DNA of 64,000 nt from Anaerolineae bacterium (GTDB lineage Bacteria > Chloroflexota > Anaerolineae > 4572-78 > J111), in the NCBI GenBank assembly GCA_016926805.1, contig JAFGNV010000008.1:62001-126000 (forward strand). Reading direction: 5' to 3'. The position numbers and the translations under genes were made by a program. Positions 44,701-52,754 of the stretch are shown here, piece by piece (positions within the stretch are counted from its first letter, which is position 1; every line of letters starts with the position of its first letter). Below the pieces are notes generated by a model. The model had not been told where the DNA came from and did no database searches. It was given only the letters and a program-made list of their open reading frames with translations.

Positions 44701-44790
44701 GAAAGTGGTAAAAGGTGAAACGTAACCCGCAGAGGTATTTTTGCTAACAACCGGTTTTTGATTACGTTTCACGTTGATGCAACCTTGCAT
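41770..44790 (-). CDS. GT-C-like multi-spanning membrane protein (PTPS-related/YfhO-like)
   Basis: About ten to twelve transmembrane helices fill residues 35-470. Between the first two is HSADSLLHLYRLVALSHAL (Asp61, His65, Arg68), the D-x-x-x-H-x-x-R first-loop signature of the 6-pyruvoyl-tetrahydropterin-synthase-related membrane family (PF10131), GT-C-fold proteins thought to move sugars from lipid carriers. A lumenal beta-rich domain (residues ~480-1000) follows. Residues ~634-659 are encoded by an inserted palindromic repeat (42814-42890) that keeps the frame. It is coupled to the downstream lipoprotein glycosidase. No clear ribosome site precedes the ATG at 44790. Confidence 0.7.
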   Translation of the reverse strand: MQGCINVKRNQKPVVSKNTSAGYVSPFTTFRFDFNVLLVWLLVLPAALPLLQPNTLTHSADSLLHLYRLVALSHALYQGAIFPRWLPDLAYGYGLPLFVFYAPLAYYLTLTLKLLGLGLVNALNVSLMLALLLTGTGVYLFTRDRFGSLAGILAGVAYAYAPIQLLNAFFRGSLPAVWAMAVFPFVFWIFGRLIRPSVTRPRRRLLLVPVCALLLALALLLHNVSNLLFVPFLGLYLGLELIFQFIDYKNREANSGLTQSKLWTPLFGIFFRQVIWPVGLAGVLGVGLAAFFLIPAVLEKGLIQVQRVIISPDFDFRFHFVHLPELLAWPQPANTGLLNPRYPVIFGLAQAGLAGVGLVGLRRLREPQPWAAAGLAMAGLAGAVFMMLPISLEVWERLPWLAFMQYPHRLLGPAAFLLAILAGLAVVAFPKQFRLGVTVAGILLIFLTTLPLLYPRYHHSFAAEPTLLDMMAYEHVSGAIGATSFGEYLPRWVAQVPAESPLEPLYQAGMTIERLDAAYLPPAAKIERADYGFNQVELVINSPEPYQAIFHTFYFPGWQARVDGQPANLAPVSERGLLGVVMPPGRHHLRLFFGETPRRRIADVISLVSLAIVGVLLGVGLRTRMNISFCVEMSHSERSEESPSTRRGFFDLLRSVQNDMRKAISLRTLKGFEPGLLIHPDNLSSHQWITLLGLAVLLILGKTLYVDRFDNPFRHTFDGITVAGANVTRAVNFGQQVNLLGYDLNRPTLTPGQSFVLTVYWQARQPLTTNYSSLAQLVDAHNRLYAAQDNLHPGEMPAREWPPWGFVQDSHRVRVPPGAPPGDYFLITGLYNPSTWSRLPVLSGGDPGWADVLALPVTVGKAPRPATIAELDILWPVATVAKTSKDLPIRLLGATPEREVIRRNDFLRVALFWEAVTAPRVDYRISLRLRDDEGRVILAETAPSSLQRYPTTRWTAGERVRDNHAVWIGQDFPAGTYHLEAQVLNEAGEAVSDWLELGLMSTAEEP
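42814..42890. repeat. REP-like palindromic element inserted in a coding sequence
   Basis: Ends GTCATTCTGAACG (42814-42826) and CGTTCAGAATGAC (42878-42890) pair perfectly over 13 bp, with inner GAAGAATC-type arms. In the minus-strand frame it encodes the peptide SHSERSEESPSTRRGFFDLL, a translation commonly produced by this repeat class. It is 77 bp long, lies in the 41770-44790 gene and does not break its reading frame. Confidence 0.85.
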
Positions 44791-44809
44791 AAGTTTGTTC
44801 CCTATTTTT

Positions 44810-44838
44810 GTAGAGACAGGACATTGTCCTGTCTCTAC
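44810..44838. repeat. 14-bp palindromic repeat in intergenic DNA
   Basis: GTAGAGACAGGACA (44810-44823) and TGTCCTGTCTCTAC (44825-44838) are perfect inverted copies separated by one base. It resembles the GTAGAGAC-ended palindromes repeated in many genomes. It lies in the 84-bp gap between two codirectional genes; no T run follows on the minus strand. Confidence 0.75.
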
Positions 44839-44874
44839 TGCCTGCTGCCGGAACGGTTTTATGCAGTCCCAGCC

Positions 44875-46329
44875 TCAGTCCTTGGGCATTCCCTTCAGGC
44901 CAAAATAGGCCGGGGCCGGGGTGAATTCGGGATAAGTGGGATAGACAATGCTCCAGTAAGTTTGTTCGTCTTGCATGGTCCACTGCGGATTGGCAATGTA
45001 AATAAGGCTCATAACGCCAATCCAGGGTCGCCAGTTTTCTTTGGCATAGGCGTAGGCTCGTTGAAAATACTGGTCTTGTTGTTCCGGGGTGACGGCGTGC
45101 CAGTTATAGGGCGAGTCCGGGCGCGGGTCGATGGTCCAGCCAAACTCGAGTAAGACCACCTGCTTGTCGGCGTCGCCGTTGGCCACCATCACCGCCCGCA
45201 CGTCTTCCACGTGACGAAAACAGTATACCCGGCGTAATTCTTCCGGCACAGCGTTTTCCGGCTTAAAATCGCCAGGGTTGGCCAGGCCGGGCGTCCGGGC
45301 GACCTCGGCGGGGTCGGTTTCCGGCGGTGAAGCGTAGCCCGCGCCGTGCACGCCCAGAGCGTCAAAGTAAGGCTTGGCCCCGGCGTCGTACATTTCTTGC
45401 ACAAAATAGGTATCGGGCCGGGCCACGTCATCGTTGCGGGTGGTGGGGGCCATGCCCGCGCTGATAATCAGGGGATAGGGGTCAATCGCCTTGATCGCTT
45501 CGTAGGCTGCCTTGAGCATTTGGGTGTATTCGGCGGCATTGGGCGGGCGATTGCCCCACTCGCGGGCCAGATTTGGTTCGTTCCAGATCTGGTAGGCGTC
45601 AACCCGCCCTTTGTAGCGGGTTGCCACGGCAGTGGCAAAGTCGGCAAAATCTTGCAGGTTATTGGGCGGGCCTACCTCGGGGTAGCCGCCGCCGGCCCAC
45701 TCGGGCTGCACGCCCAGGCGGACAATCACGTTCAGTCCATGCGCGTCAATCTGGTCCATAATCCGGTCGGAGCGGCTCCAGTCAAACGCACCTTTGCCCG
45801 CGCCTTCGAGTTCACGCCAGGCAAACTCCTGCTTCACCCAGCGAAAACCGGCGTCCTGCACCAATTGCAGGTCCCGGTCGGCAATTTCCTCTTGCCAAAA
45901 AAGGAACACCTGCATGCCGTAATCCGGCGAGGTCATGGTAACCGGCGATGTATTAATCCGGACTTCAACCGGCGGCGGTTGTGGTTCGGTTTGCTGGCCG
46001 GCATTGGGGTCAGCCGGGGGTGAGGATTGTTCCGGGTTGGCGACCTCAGTTGGAACCGGCGTGTCGGACTCGGACGCAGAAACCAGGGGCGTGGCGGCCG
46101 GTTCAGTTGTTGCTAGCGGCTCGCCTTCATTCTGAAAACGGACAATCTCGTAGGTGGGGGTTGGCTCAGTTTTTTCCTGATCAGGCCCCGGCTCGTAAAA
46201 GAAGATGGCGTAAACGGCAAAAGCGGCTGCACAGAGCACCACCAGAGCAATCCCTCCCCCCACCAGAACGGGGAGGGCTATCAGCAAGGGTTTTGTATCT
46301 TTTTTTTGTGGATGCAAATTTTGACTCAT
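44875..46329 (-). CDS. Membrane-anchored GH-A glycosidase-like protein
   Basis: The 484-residue protein has an N-terminal transmembrane anchor (residues ~17-47), a Pro/Thr/Glu linker to ~130, and a TIM-barrel domain with GFRWVKQEFAWRELE, DAYQIWNEPNLAREWG (candidate acid/base Glu251) and VVLLEFGWT (candidate nucleophile Glu395). The pattern fits GH39/GH5-like cellulase-fold proteins. The barrel is clearly related to the C-terminal barrels of the two upstream proteins (46410-49397 and 49612-52563). It would act at the outside of the cell. Substrate unknown. Confidence 0.78.
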   Translation of the reverse strand: MSQNLHPQKKDTKPLLIALPVLVGGGIALVVLCAAAFAVYAIFFYEPGPDQEKTEPTPTYEIVRFQNEGEPLATTEPAATPLVSASESDTPVPTEVANPEQSSPPADPNAGQQTEPQPPPVEVRINTSPVTMTSPDYGMQVFLFWQEEIADRDLQLVQDAGFRWVKQEFAWRELEGAGKGAFDWSRSDRIMDQIDAHGLNVIVRLGVQPEWAGGGYPEVGPPNNLQDFADFATAVATRYKGRVDAYQIWNEPNLAREWGNRPPNAAEYTQMLKAAYEAIKAIDPYPLIISAGMAPTTRNDDVARPDTYFVQEMYDAGAKPYFDALGVHGAGYASPPETDPAEVARTPGLANPGDFKPENAVPEELRRVYCFRHVEDVRAVMVANGDADKQVVLLEFGWTIDPRPDSPYNWHAVTPEQQDQYFQRAYAYAKENWRPWIGVMSLIYIANPQWTMQDEQTYWSIVYPTYPEFTPAPAYFGLKGMPKD

Positions 46330-46344
46330 TTTTTCCTACTCACC

Positions 46345-46393
46345 AAAAAAGCCCGAGATTGTGAAGGGTAAACCCTGTTTTATTCCCGGGCTT
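46345..46393 (-). terminator. Terminator after the GH18-like/GH-A gene
   Basis: On the minus strand AAGCCCG (46393-46387) pairs with CGGGCTT (46355-46349), followed by a run of six T. An inner AGGGT/ACCCT hairpin lies in the loop. It begins about 17 bp after the stop of the 46410-49397 gene. Confidence 0.65.
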
Positions 46394-46409
46394 ATGATTT
46401 TTTTATTGA

Positions 46410-49397
46410 TTATTTGGGCATAGTGGCCAAAGCGTTAAACGTCGGAGTACCAATAATCCCAAAGGCAGCCAACTCGGTGCCCGGGGCGGTGACGCCGTAG
46501 TCCAGGTTCCAGAGGAACATCGGACCAACCCAGCCCCAGCCCTTGGCCAACTGGTAGGCTTCCACAAACCATTGGGCCTGTTCTTCGTAGGTGTTGTCGC
46601 GGGCATACTCGTAACCGGGTTGGGGATTGCCGGACACGGCCCAGCCAAACTCGGTGGGAGAAATGGCCTTGCCGCCGTCGCCGTTGGCCACCATCACGTT
46701 GCGGTACCCTTCCATCGTCCCCCGAAAACACCAACTATGGTGCCGGTTTTCAAAAGGCCCGCGGAAGTTGGTGGCGGTGGGGTCTTCAACGGTGGTCCAG
46801 TCGCCGTTGGCCGGGCAGTTATAGCCGCTGGGGTGCGCGCCCAGCGCGTCAAAATAACCTTTGGCCCCGTTGGCGTACATCTGGTTGAGATAGTCAATGT
46901 CATCCATCGCCATATCGCCTACGCTACCGGCCGGGGTCAGCGCGCCGCTGATGACAATCATATCCGGATTCACGGCTTTAATGGCCTGATAAGACAACTG
47001 TAACAGTTGAACATAGGCAGCCGGATTAATGCGTCCCCGGCCTCCGGCCTCATACCACAGGTTTTGCTCGTTCCAAACCTCGATGGCCTGAACCTTACCG
47101 GCGTAGCGTGTTGCCACCTGGGCTACAAAATTGGCGTAAGTAGCCGGGTCGGCCGGAGGACCTTCGACGCTCTTGTCGTCATCTCCGGGCCGTGCCCAAC
47201 TGGGGGCTTTGGGAATGCTGAGCATCACGTTGATGCCGTTAGCGTTATATTGGCCAATAATATCGTCCCACATACCCCAGGAGTAATTGCCCGGCGACGA
47301 CTCGACATCTTTCCAGGGCATCTGGAATTTAACCCAGTTGAAACCCAACGCTTTGATGTGGCCAATATTGCCGGCCGTGTTGCCGCGCGGGTCGGCCTGC
47401 ACTCCGTAGCCAAAGGGCACGTTTACCGAGGCCGCTGCTGGCGGGGGCGCCGCTGCCGGTTGTTGAGCCGGGGCTTCCTGGGCCGGGGCTTCTTCTTGAG
47501 ACTGAGGCTGGGGTGTTGGCGTTGGCGGTTCTGGCGTCGGGGTGGGCGTGGAAAGGGGGGTCGGCGTTGGCGAGGGGGTCGGCGTGGCAACCAGCAACGC
47601 CACCTCGCCACGGGGCACGGCCACATTACTGTCTTTACCGGAAGAGATGGCCGCATTGACCGTATACGAGCCGCCGGCTTCGGGGGCTTGCCAGCGGTAG
47701 TTGGGTTCGCTCAGGTCGACAATTTCCTCGGCAATTACGCCCCCAGTCTCGTTCTGCACTCGCCAGATCACAGAATATTCACTTTCAACCGGCGGGATGA
47801 CCAGATCAAGGAATTTGCGAACAACTTCCCAGATGCGGGCATCGTTGTTTTCGTTGAGCAGATTTTGCACCGCCACGCCGCGCAGGTTGTATTGGGCCAC
47901 CAGTTGTAGCTTGCGGGCAATGCTGGCCGCGTTTTCCAAATAAACGGTGTGCTGCACGTTGTTATCGTCCAGATAGGCAAACCAGTAGGTGCCGCTGGCG
48001 CCGTCGAACTGAATGCCGGTGGAGGCCTGCGCTCCCCGCAAGGTAAAGGCAACTTCCTCACCAGGGGCAACGATGTTTGACTCACCCACAATCGAGGCCG
48101 CGCCGATTGGCTCCAACGCCTGCTGGTAACTGATGTTGCGGGTAATCCCATTAACCTGCTCCGTGCTACTGGTGGGCAGGAGCAGTTGTAACTTGTAGCG
48201 GTTGATCTGGCCAACGGCCCAATCCAGCATGGTTTCCATCTGGCCGCCCGGCGCGTAAGCGCGGGGATCGGGGTAAGTGGGTACCTTGACCACATTGGCC
48301 ACCCGGCCTATGGCCTGCCAGTCATACCCGCCCGTGTCCCAGGTGTCCGCCGAAATCTGGTGGGGTAACTCCACCCGAACCGAAAGTTGGGTACCACCCG
48401 GCAACGCATTGCGCAATTGCGCCAGGAAGGAAGCATATTCCTGGCGCAGGTCGGGGTTGATGCCCCGATAATCAAGATCGATTCCCTCGTAGCCATTGCG
48501 CTGCACCATGCTGACAATTTCCTCAATGTGCAGCTCGCGGGCTTCAGCGTCGATGAGCAGATTGTCAATCAGGTCGGAACGGATGGAACCATCGTCGCTC
48601 CAGTTGCGGATGGTGGGAATCACGGTGAAGGTGGTGGCGTTTTGAATTTCTGGGGGAAGTTGGCCCAGATTATCCACAAGGCCCCCATTGCTATCCAATA
48701 ACAAACCCTGCGGATTGATTTCTACCAGCGCATCTTTAACATCATCGGGCAGGGTCGTGTTCAGCGAGTAATCTGTTGAAACATTGGGGTGGATGGGATG
48801 GGTTTGCATCACCACCACCGAGTCAGGCAGGTAATCGAGTTCCGACTCGATGCGGTCTTCCGTCAGAATCTTGCGGTTGGGCAGCCATTCCCAACTTTCG
48901 CCGTTCCAGGCATACAGGTCAAGCGTGTTATAGGGTTCAGCCTCGTTGGGAATGGGCACGTTGAGCATAACCCTTTCTGGCATTACGCCTTTGTGCTGAA
49001 GCCGGTAAAAAGGACTTTTGACAATCAGGTTAGGGGGAATACTTTCCGCAGCATTGAGCAGGTTGCCGGTTTCAGCGGGCGATAGGGGGTTATTGGCTGT
49101 GCCCTGCAAAAACAGGCTGCGGGGGATGGCGTTCAGCCTGACCCGAAACGAACGCCGGATCCCTTCCGGCAAAAATGTAATTTGGGTTCCGTCCGGGTCT
49201 TGAATCGCGCCGCCGTCACGGCCGATGCGTTCGTAACCAATGCTAAGCACCCGATCGGCCAGGGATACGGGCGGCAAGAGTAACGCGCTCAAAATGAGCA
49301 GGGGAATCAATAAGAAATTGATAACCACACCACCGAGACGGCTCTCCACAACTGTCTCAAAGATGTGCATCAAGGGATTTGGGTTTGATGACGACAT
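46410..49397 (-). CDS. Membrane-anchored protein with GH18-like pseudoenzyme domain and GH-A barrel
   Basis: The 995-residue protein has an N-terminal membrane helix (residues ~20-48), a beta-rich region (~60-200), a GH18-like barrel (~220-500), an Ig-like segment, a Pro/Thr linker (~620-680) and a C-terminal GH-A barrel. In the GH18-like domain the signature DGxDxDxE reads EGIDLDYR: Asp307 and Asp309 remain, but the catalytic Glu is Arg311. The C-terminal barrel keeps EVWNEQNLW (Glu777) and SPTEFGW (Glu916). So the first barrel is probably a binding module and the second possibly active. It is paralogous over its length to 49612-52563. A ribosome site AAGGAG lies upstream of the ATG at 49397. 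Confidence 0.82.
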   Translation of the reverse strand: MSSSNPNPLMHIFETVVESRLGGVVINFLLIPLLILSALLLPPVSLADRVLSIGYERIGRDGGAIQDPDGTQITFLPEGIRRSFRVRLNAIPRSLFLQGTANNPLSPAETGNLLNAAESIPPNLIVKSPFYRLQHKGVMPERVMLNVPIPNEAEPYNTLDLYAWNGESWEWLPNRKILTEDRIESELDYLPDSVVVMQTHPIHPNVSTDYSLNTTLPDDVKDALVEINPQGLLLDSNGGLVDNLGQLPPEIQNATTFTVIPTIRNWSDDGSIRSDLIDNLLIDAEARELHIEEIVSMVQRNGYEGIDLDYRGINPDLRQEYASFLAQLRNALPGGTQLSVRVELPHQISADTWDTGGYDWQAIGRVANVVKVPTYPDPRAYAPGGQMETMLDWAVGQINRYKLQLLLPTSSTEQVNGITRNISYQQALEPIGAASIVGESNIVAPGEEVAFTLRGAQASTGIQFDGASGTYWFAYLDDNNVQHTVYLENAASIARKLQLVAQYNLRGVAVQNLLNENNDARIWEVVRKFLDLVIPPVESEYSVIWRVQNETGGVIAEEIVDLSEPNYRWQAPEAGGSYTVNAAISSGKDSNVAVPRGEVALLVATPTPSPTPTPLSTPTPTPEPPTPTPQPQSQEEAPAQEAPAQQPAAAPPPAAASVNVPFGYGVQADPRGNTAGNIGHIKALGFNWVKFQMPWKDVESSPGNYSWGMWDDIIGQYNANGINVMLSIPKAPSWARPGDDDKSVEGPPADPATYANFVAQVATRYAGKVQAIEVWNEQNLWYEAGGRGRINPAAYVQLLQLSYQAIKAVNPDMIVISGALTPAGSVGDMAMDDIDYLNQMYANGAKGYFDALGAHPSGYNCPANGDWTTVEDPTATNFRGPFENRHHSWCFRGTMEGYRNVMVANGDGGKAISPTEFGWAVSGNPQPGYEYARDNTYEEQAQWFVEAYQLAKGWGWVGPMFLWNLDYGVTAPGTELAAFGIIGTPTFNALATMPK

Positions 49398-49429
49398 AAA
49401 ATGCGCGTCTCCTTTCCTTCAAACAAACG

Positions 49430-49491
49430 GTTAGCCGCTAGCAACCAACAGTTAACCACAACCGGTTAACTGCGCCAAGCTAACGGCTAAC
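49430..49491. repeat. Nested palindrome between the two paralogues
   Basis: Outer arms 49430-49442 (GTTAGCCGCTAGC) and 49479-49491 (GCTAACGGCTAAC) pair at 12 of 13 positions; inner arms CAGTTAACC (49449-49457) and GGTTAACTG (49464-49472) pair perfectly. Together they would form a long cruciform or RNA hairpin in the leader of the 46410-49397 gene. Function unknown. Confidence 0.65.
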
Positions 49492-49499
49492 TACCAACC

Positions 49500-49525
49500 A
49501 TGTTGGCTGTTCCCAGAACCAACAT
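49500..49525. repeat. Conserved leader hairpin, copy 1
   Basis: ATGTTGGCTGTTCCC followed by CCAACAT forms a 7-bp hairpin. A near-identical copy lies at 52619-52644, and each precedes one of the two paralogous genes by about 55-105 bp. Confidence 0.6.
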
Positions 49526-49611
49526 CCAACCTTCACCAACTGAAACATGGTGATAAGTATATTTAAAGAGGGAGAAAAAGCAAAATATCGGATTTTCAAA
49601 CACCCTGGCCC

Positions 49612-52563
49612 TTATTTGGGCATGTTGGCCAGGGCATCATAGGTGGGTGTACCCACAATACCAAAATTGGCCAGTTCAGTACCGCCTGCGGTGGCGTTGT
49701 AGTCCAGATTCCAGAGGAACATGGTCCCCACCCAGCCCCACTGTTTACCCAATTGATACGCCTGCACCGTCCACTGCGCCTGCCGTTCCAATGAGTTTTC
49801 GGCGGCAAAGGGGAAGCGGCCATCATCATAGCGCATCACTGGCCAGCCGAACTCGGTTGGCCAGATGGTTTTGGCGCTGTCGCCGTTTTCAACCATAATC
49901 TGGCGGTAAGCTTCCATGGTATTGCGGAAGAAAAAACTGCGGTGGTCGTCGTAACCCCGGTTGGGGTCATAATCGCCGCCCGTAAAAAGAGCATCAGGCG
50001 GGTTGGCAAAGCCGCTGGGGTGCGCACCGATGGCGTCGGAATATTGTTTGAGACCGTGGGCATACATTTGCCGCAGGTATTCCTGATCGTCCATGGCCGC
50101 TGGCGGAGGCGCGCCCGTGGGCGTGGGCGCGCCACTCACCACAATCATGCCGGGATTGGCCGCTTTGATGGCATTGTAAGAAACCTTGAGTAGTTCCATA
50201 TACCGCGCCGGGTCAAACGGCTCTCGGCCCCATTCGTAATCAATATTCTGCTCGTTCCACACCTCGATGGCCTGGACCCCGTCGCTGTAACGTTGGGCTA
50301 CCAATCCCACAAACTTGGCGTAGGTGTTCGGGTCGGCTGGGGGACCTTCCGCGCCAAAGTCGGTGCCAGAGGGGCGGGCCCAGTCCGGCGCTTTGGGGAT
50401 ACTCAGCATTACTTTGATGCCATTGCGAGCATAATTGCCAATAATTTCGTCCCACGTGCCCCATTGATAATTTCCCGGCTCAGGTTCGACATATTTCCAG
50501 GGCATCTGCAATTTCACCCATCTAAAACCCATTCCCTGGACCTGGCCCACGTTGTTTTTGTGATTTCCCGGGTCAACCTGAATACCGTAATCAAACGGCA
50601 GGTTGCCCACAGCCGATGCTACGGCTGGAGCGGCAGCCGGTTGTTTCGCCGGGGCTGCTGCTTGTTGCTGGGCCTTGGCCGGTTCTGGTTGGGGTTCGGG
50701 GGTGGGCGTGGGGGATGCGGGGATGGGCGTGGGCGTAGGCAACGGGGTGGGGGTGGGTATTGGGGTGGGCGTCGCCACCAGAATCGCTACTTCGCCACGG
50801 GGTACGGCGGCCTGGCTATCGTGACCCGCGGCAATCACGGCTCCAACCCGGTAAGCTCCACCGGCCTCCGGGGCCGTCCACCGGTAATTTGGATCACTCA
50901 GGTCAACCATTTCTTCCGCAATCACGCCACCATCCTCATTCTGTATCCGCCAGATCACGGCATATTGGCTCTCTACCGGCGGGATGACCAAATTTACAAA
51001 TTTCTGAACAACCTCCCAGAGGTGGGGGTCGCTATTTTGACTGCCTGGATTTTGAATAGCCACCCCGCGCAAATTGTATTGCGTCACCAGTTGCAGTTTG
51101 CGGGCCATACTGGCTGTGTTTTCCAAATAAACGGTGTGCTGAATTTGATTGTCGTCCAGATAGGCCAGCCAGTACGTACCACTGGCTTCGTCGAACTGGA
51201 CGCCGGTTGAGGCCGGCGCTCCTTGCAAGGTAAAGGCTATGTCTTGCCCTGGCGCAATAACAGGAGACTCCCCCACAATGGTTGCCGCGCCAAACGCTTC
51301 GAGGGCCTGTTGGTAGCTGATGTGGCGGGTAACGCCCGCCGCCTGTTCCGTGCTACTGGTGGGCAGCAACAATTGCAGCTTGTAACGGTCAATTTGACCG
51401 ACGGCCCAATCCAACATGGTTTCCATCTGACCACCCGGTGGGTAAGCTCTGGGATCAGGGTAGGTGGGTATCTTGACCACATCAGCCAACCGGCCTATTG
51501 CCAGCCAGTTGTATGCGCCCGTCTCCCACATATCTGCCGAGATTTGCTGCGGTAATTCCACCCGGACCGAAAGTTTTGCGTCATCCGGCAGGGTCTCCCG
51601 CAACCGGGTTAGAAACAAGGTATACTCCGCCTGCAAGCGAGGATTGATGCCCCGGTAATCAAGGTCGATGCCGGCATAGCCATTGCGTTGGATAAGCCGG
51701 ACAATTTCCTGAAGATGTCGCTCTTGGGCCTCGGAGTCTACCAGCAAATTGTCAATCAGATCAGATCGAACTGGGCCGGTTTCGTCCCAGTTGCGCAGGG
51801 TTGGCAGCACGGTAAAGGAGGCGGTCTCCTGAATCTCCGGGGGAAGCTGTCCCAGGTTATCAGTGATCCGGCCATTGCTATCTAATTGCAGCCCTTGGGG
51901 ATTGATTTCCACCGGCAACTCTTTAATGTAATCCGGCAGTATGCTATCCGGCGAGTAATCCGTGGCCACCTCAGGCTGGACTGGCCGCGTTTGCATAACC
52001 ACCACCGATCCCGGCAGGTAATCCAGTTCGGCTTCCATAATGTCTCGGCTGAAAAGTTTGCGATGAGGCAACCAGGCCCAACTTTCCCCGTTCCAGGCGT
52101 ACAGGTCAAGCGTCGAATAGGGTTCAGCCTCGTTGGGAATCGGCACTCTAACAATCACTTTTTCCGGCATGGTCCCCTTGTGCAGAATCCGGTAATAGGG
52201 GCTTTTGACGATGAGATGCGGGGGGATGTTCTGAACGGCGGCCAGCAGGCTGTTGCCGGCAGTTCCTTCCAGAAAAAGCTGGCGCGGAATGGCCGTCAAT
52301 TTGACCCGAATTGAGCGGTCCATTGCCTCCGGCAGAAAAGTGACACTCGCTCCGTCCAGGTCTTCTACCATCCCGCCGTCGTCATGATCAATCCGGGTGT
52401 AACCGATGCTGAGCAGACGATCGGGAATGGCAAATGGGGGCAAAACCAGCACGGTTAAAACAAGAACTGGCAACAGTAGAAAACTGTTAATGAATTTACC
52501 GGGTCGGCTATCAAATACCAACTCAAAGAGGCGTATCAGGGGGTTTGACTTTGATGGCGACAT
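49612..52563 (-). CDS. Paralogue of the GH18-like/GH-A membrane-anchored protein
   Basis: I choose the ATG at 52563, which matches the start of the paralogue (MSPSKSNPLIRLFELV versus MSSSNPNPLMHIFETV) and has AAGGAG upstream. The ~983-residue protein has the same order: membrane helix, beta-rich region, GH18-like barrel, Ig-like segment, Pro/Thr linker, GH-A barrel. The GH18 signature again lacks its Glu (AGIDLDYR, Arg304). The GH-A barrel retains EVWNEQNIDYEWG (Glu771) and WPTEFGWPV (Glu904). Tandem position and end-to-end similarity show a gene duplication. The 214-bp gap downstream holds two palindromes. Confidence 0.82.
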   Translation of the reverse strand: MSPSKSNPLIRLFELVFDSRPGKFINSFLLLPVLVLTVLVLPPFAIPDRLLSIGYTRIDHDDGGMVEDLDGASVTFLPEAMDRSIRVKLTAIPRQLFLEGTAGNSLLAAVQNIPPHLIVKSPYYRILHKGTMPEKVIVRVPIPNEAEPYSTLDLYAWNGESWAWLPHRKLFSRDIMEAELDYLPGSVVVMQTRPVQPEVATDYSPDSILPDYIKELPVEINPQGLQLDSNGRITDNLGQLPPEIQETASFTVLPTLRNWDETGPVRSDLIDNLLVDSEAQERHLQEIVRLIQRNGYAGIDLDYRGINPRLQAEYTLFLTRLRETLPDDAKLSVRVELPQQISADMWETGAYNWLAIGRLADVVKIPTYPDPRAYPPGGQMETMLDWAVGQIDRYKLQLLLPTSSTEQAAGVTRHISYQQALEAFGAATIVGESPVIAPGQDIAFTLQGAPASTGVQFDEASGTYWLAYLDDNQIQHTVYLENTASMARKLQLVTQYNLRGVAIQNPGSQNSDPHLWEVVQKFVNLVIPPVESQYAVIWRIQNEDGGVIAEEMVDLSDPNYRWTAPEAGGAYRVGAVIAAGHDSQAAVPRGEVAILVATPTPIPTPTPLPTPTPIPASPTPTPEPQPEPAKAQQQAAAPAKQPAAAPAVASAVGNLPFDYGIQVDPGNHKNNVGQVQGMGFRWVKLQMPWKYVEPEPGNYQWGTWDEIIGNYARNGIKVMLSIPKAPDWARPSGTDFGAEGPPADPNTYAKFVGLVAQRYSDGVQAIEVWNEQNIDYEWGREPFDPARYMELLKVSYNAIKAANPGMIVVSGAPTPTGAPPPAAMDDQEYLRQMYAHGLKQYSDAIGAHPSGFANPPDALFTGGDYDPNRGYDDHRSFFFRNTMEAYRQIMVENGDSAKTIWPTEFGWPVMRYDDGRFPFAAENSLERQAQWTVQAYQLGKQWGWVGTMFLWNLDYNATAGGTELANFGIVGTPTYDALANMPK

Positions 52564-52618
52564 CAAATTCGCTTCTCCTTTCCTTCTTTTCCTCATTACA
52601 TTACAATCAAACAGGATC

Positions 52619-52644
52619 ATGTTGGCTGTTCCCGGCGCCAACAT
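52619..52644. repeat. Conserved leader hairpin, copy 2
   Basis: ATGTTGGCTGTTCCCGGCGCCAACAT forms an 8-bp hairpin and matches 49500-49525 at most positions. Its shared place ahead of both paralogues suggests it was duplicated with the gene or acts on both messages. Confidence 0.6.
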
Positions 52645-52648
52645 TTTT

Positions 52649-52677
52649 CTCGTTCCCAAACTGAGTTTGGGAATGAG
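52649..52677. repeat. Palindromic repeat with CTCGTTCCCAAAC arms
   Basis: CTCGTTCCCAAAC (52649-52661) and GTTTGGGAATGAG (52665-52677) pair at 12 of 13 positions around a 3-base loop. This CTCGTTCCCAA type palindrome recurs widely in bacterial genomes. Confidence 0.65.
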
Positions 52678-52688
52678 AAAATGAGAAA

Positions 52689-52710
52689 CTACCGCAAATC
52701 AAAGCGGTAG
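52689..52710 (-). terminator. Terminator of the prfA-prmC operon
   Basis: On the minus strand CTACCGC (52710-52704) pairs with GCGGTAG (52695-52689), followed by TTTCTCATTTTCTC. It lies about 45 bp after the prmC stop. Confidence 0.6.
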
Positions 52711-52754
52711 AGTGGCCTTAGTATAATGAAAAATTAAAAAAAGGGGAATCGCGG

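Noticed and set aside
44810-44838. Palindrome as a terminator of the 44875-46329 gene
   Set aside because: On the minus strand the stem is followed by A bases rather than a T run, so it is better called a palindromic repeat.
47007-47909. Plus-strand open frame of 300 residues opposite the GH18-like gene
   Set aside because: It mirrors the codon structure of the real minus-strand gene; the Gly/Arg run is the reverse of the Pro/Thr linker. The same applies to 50293-51210.
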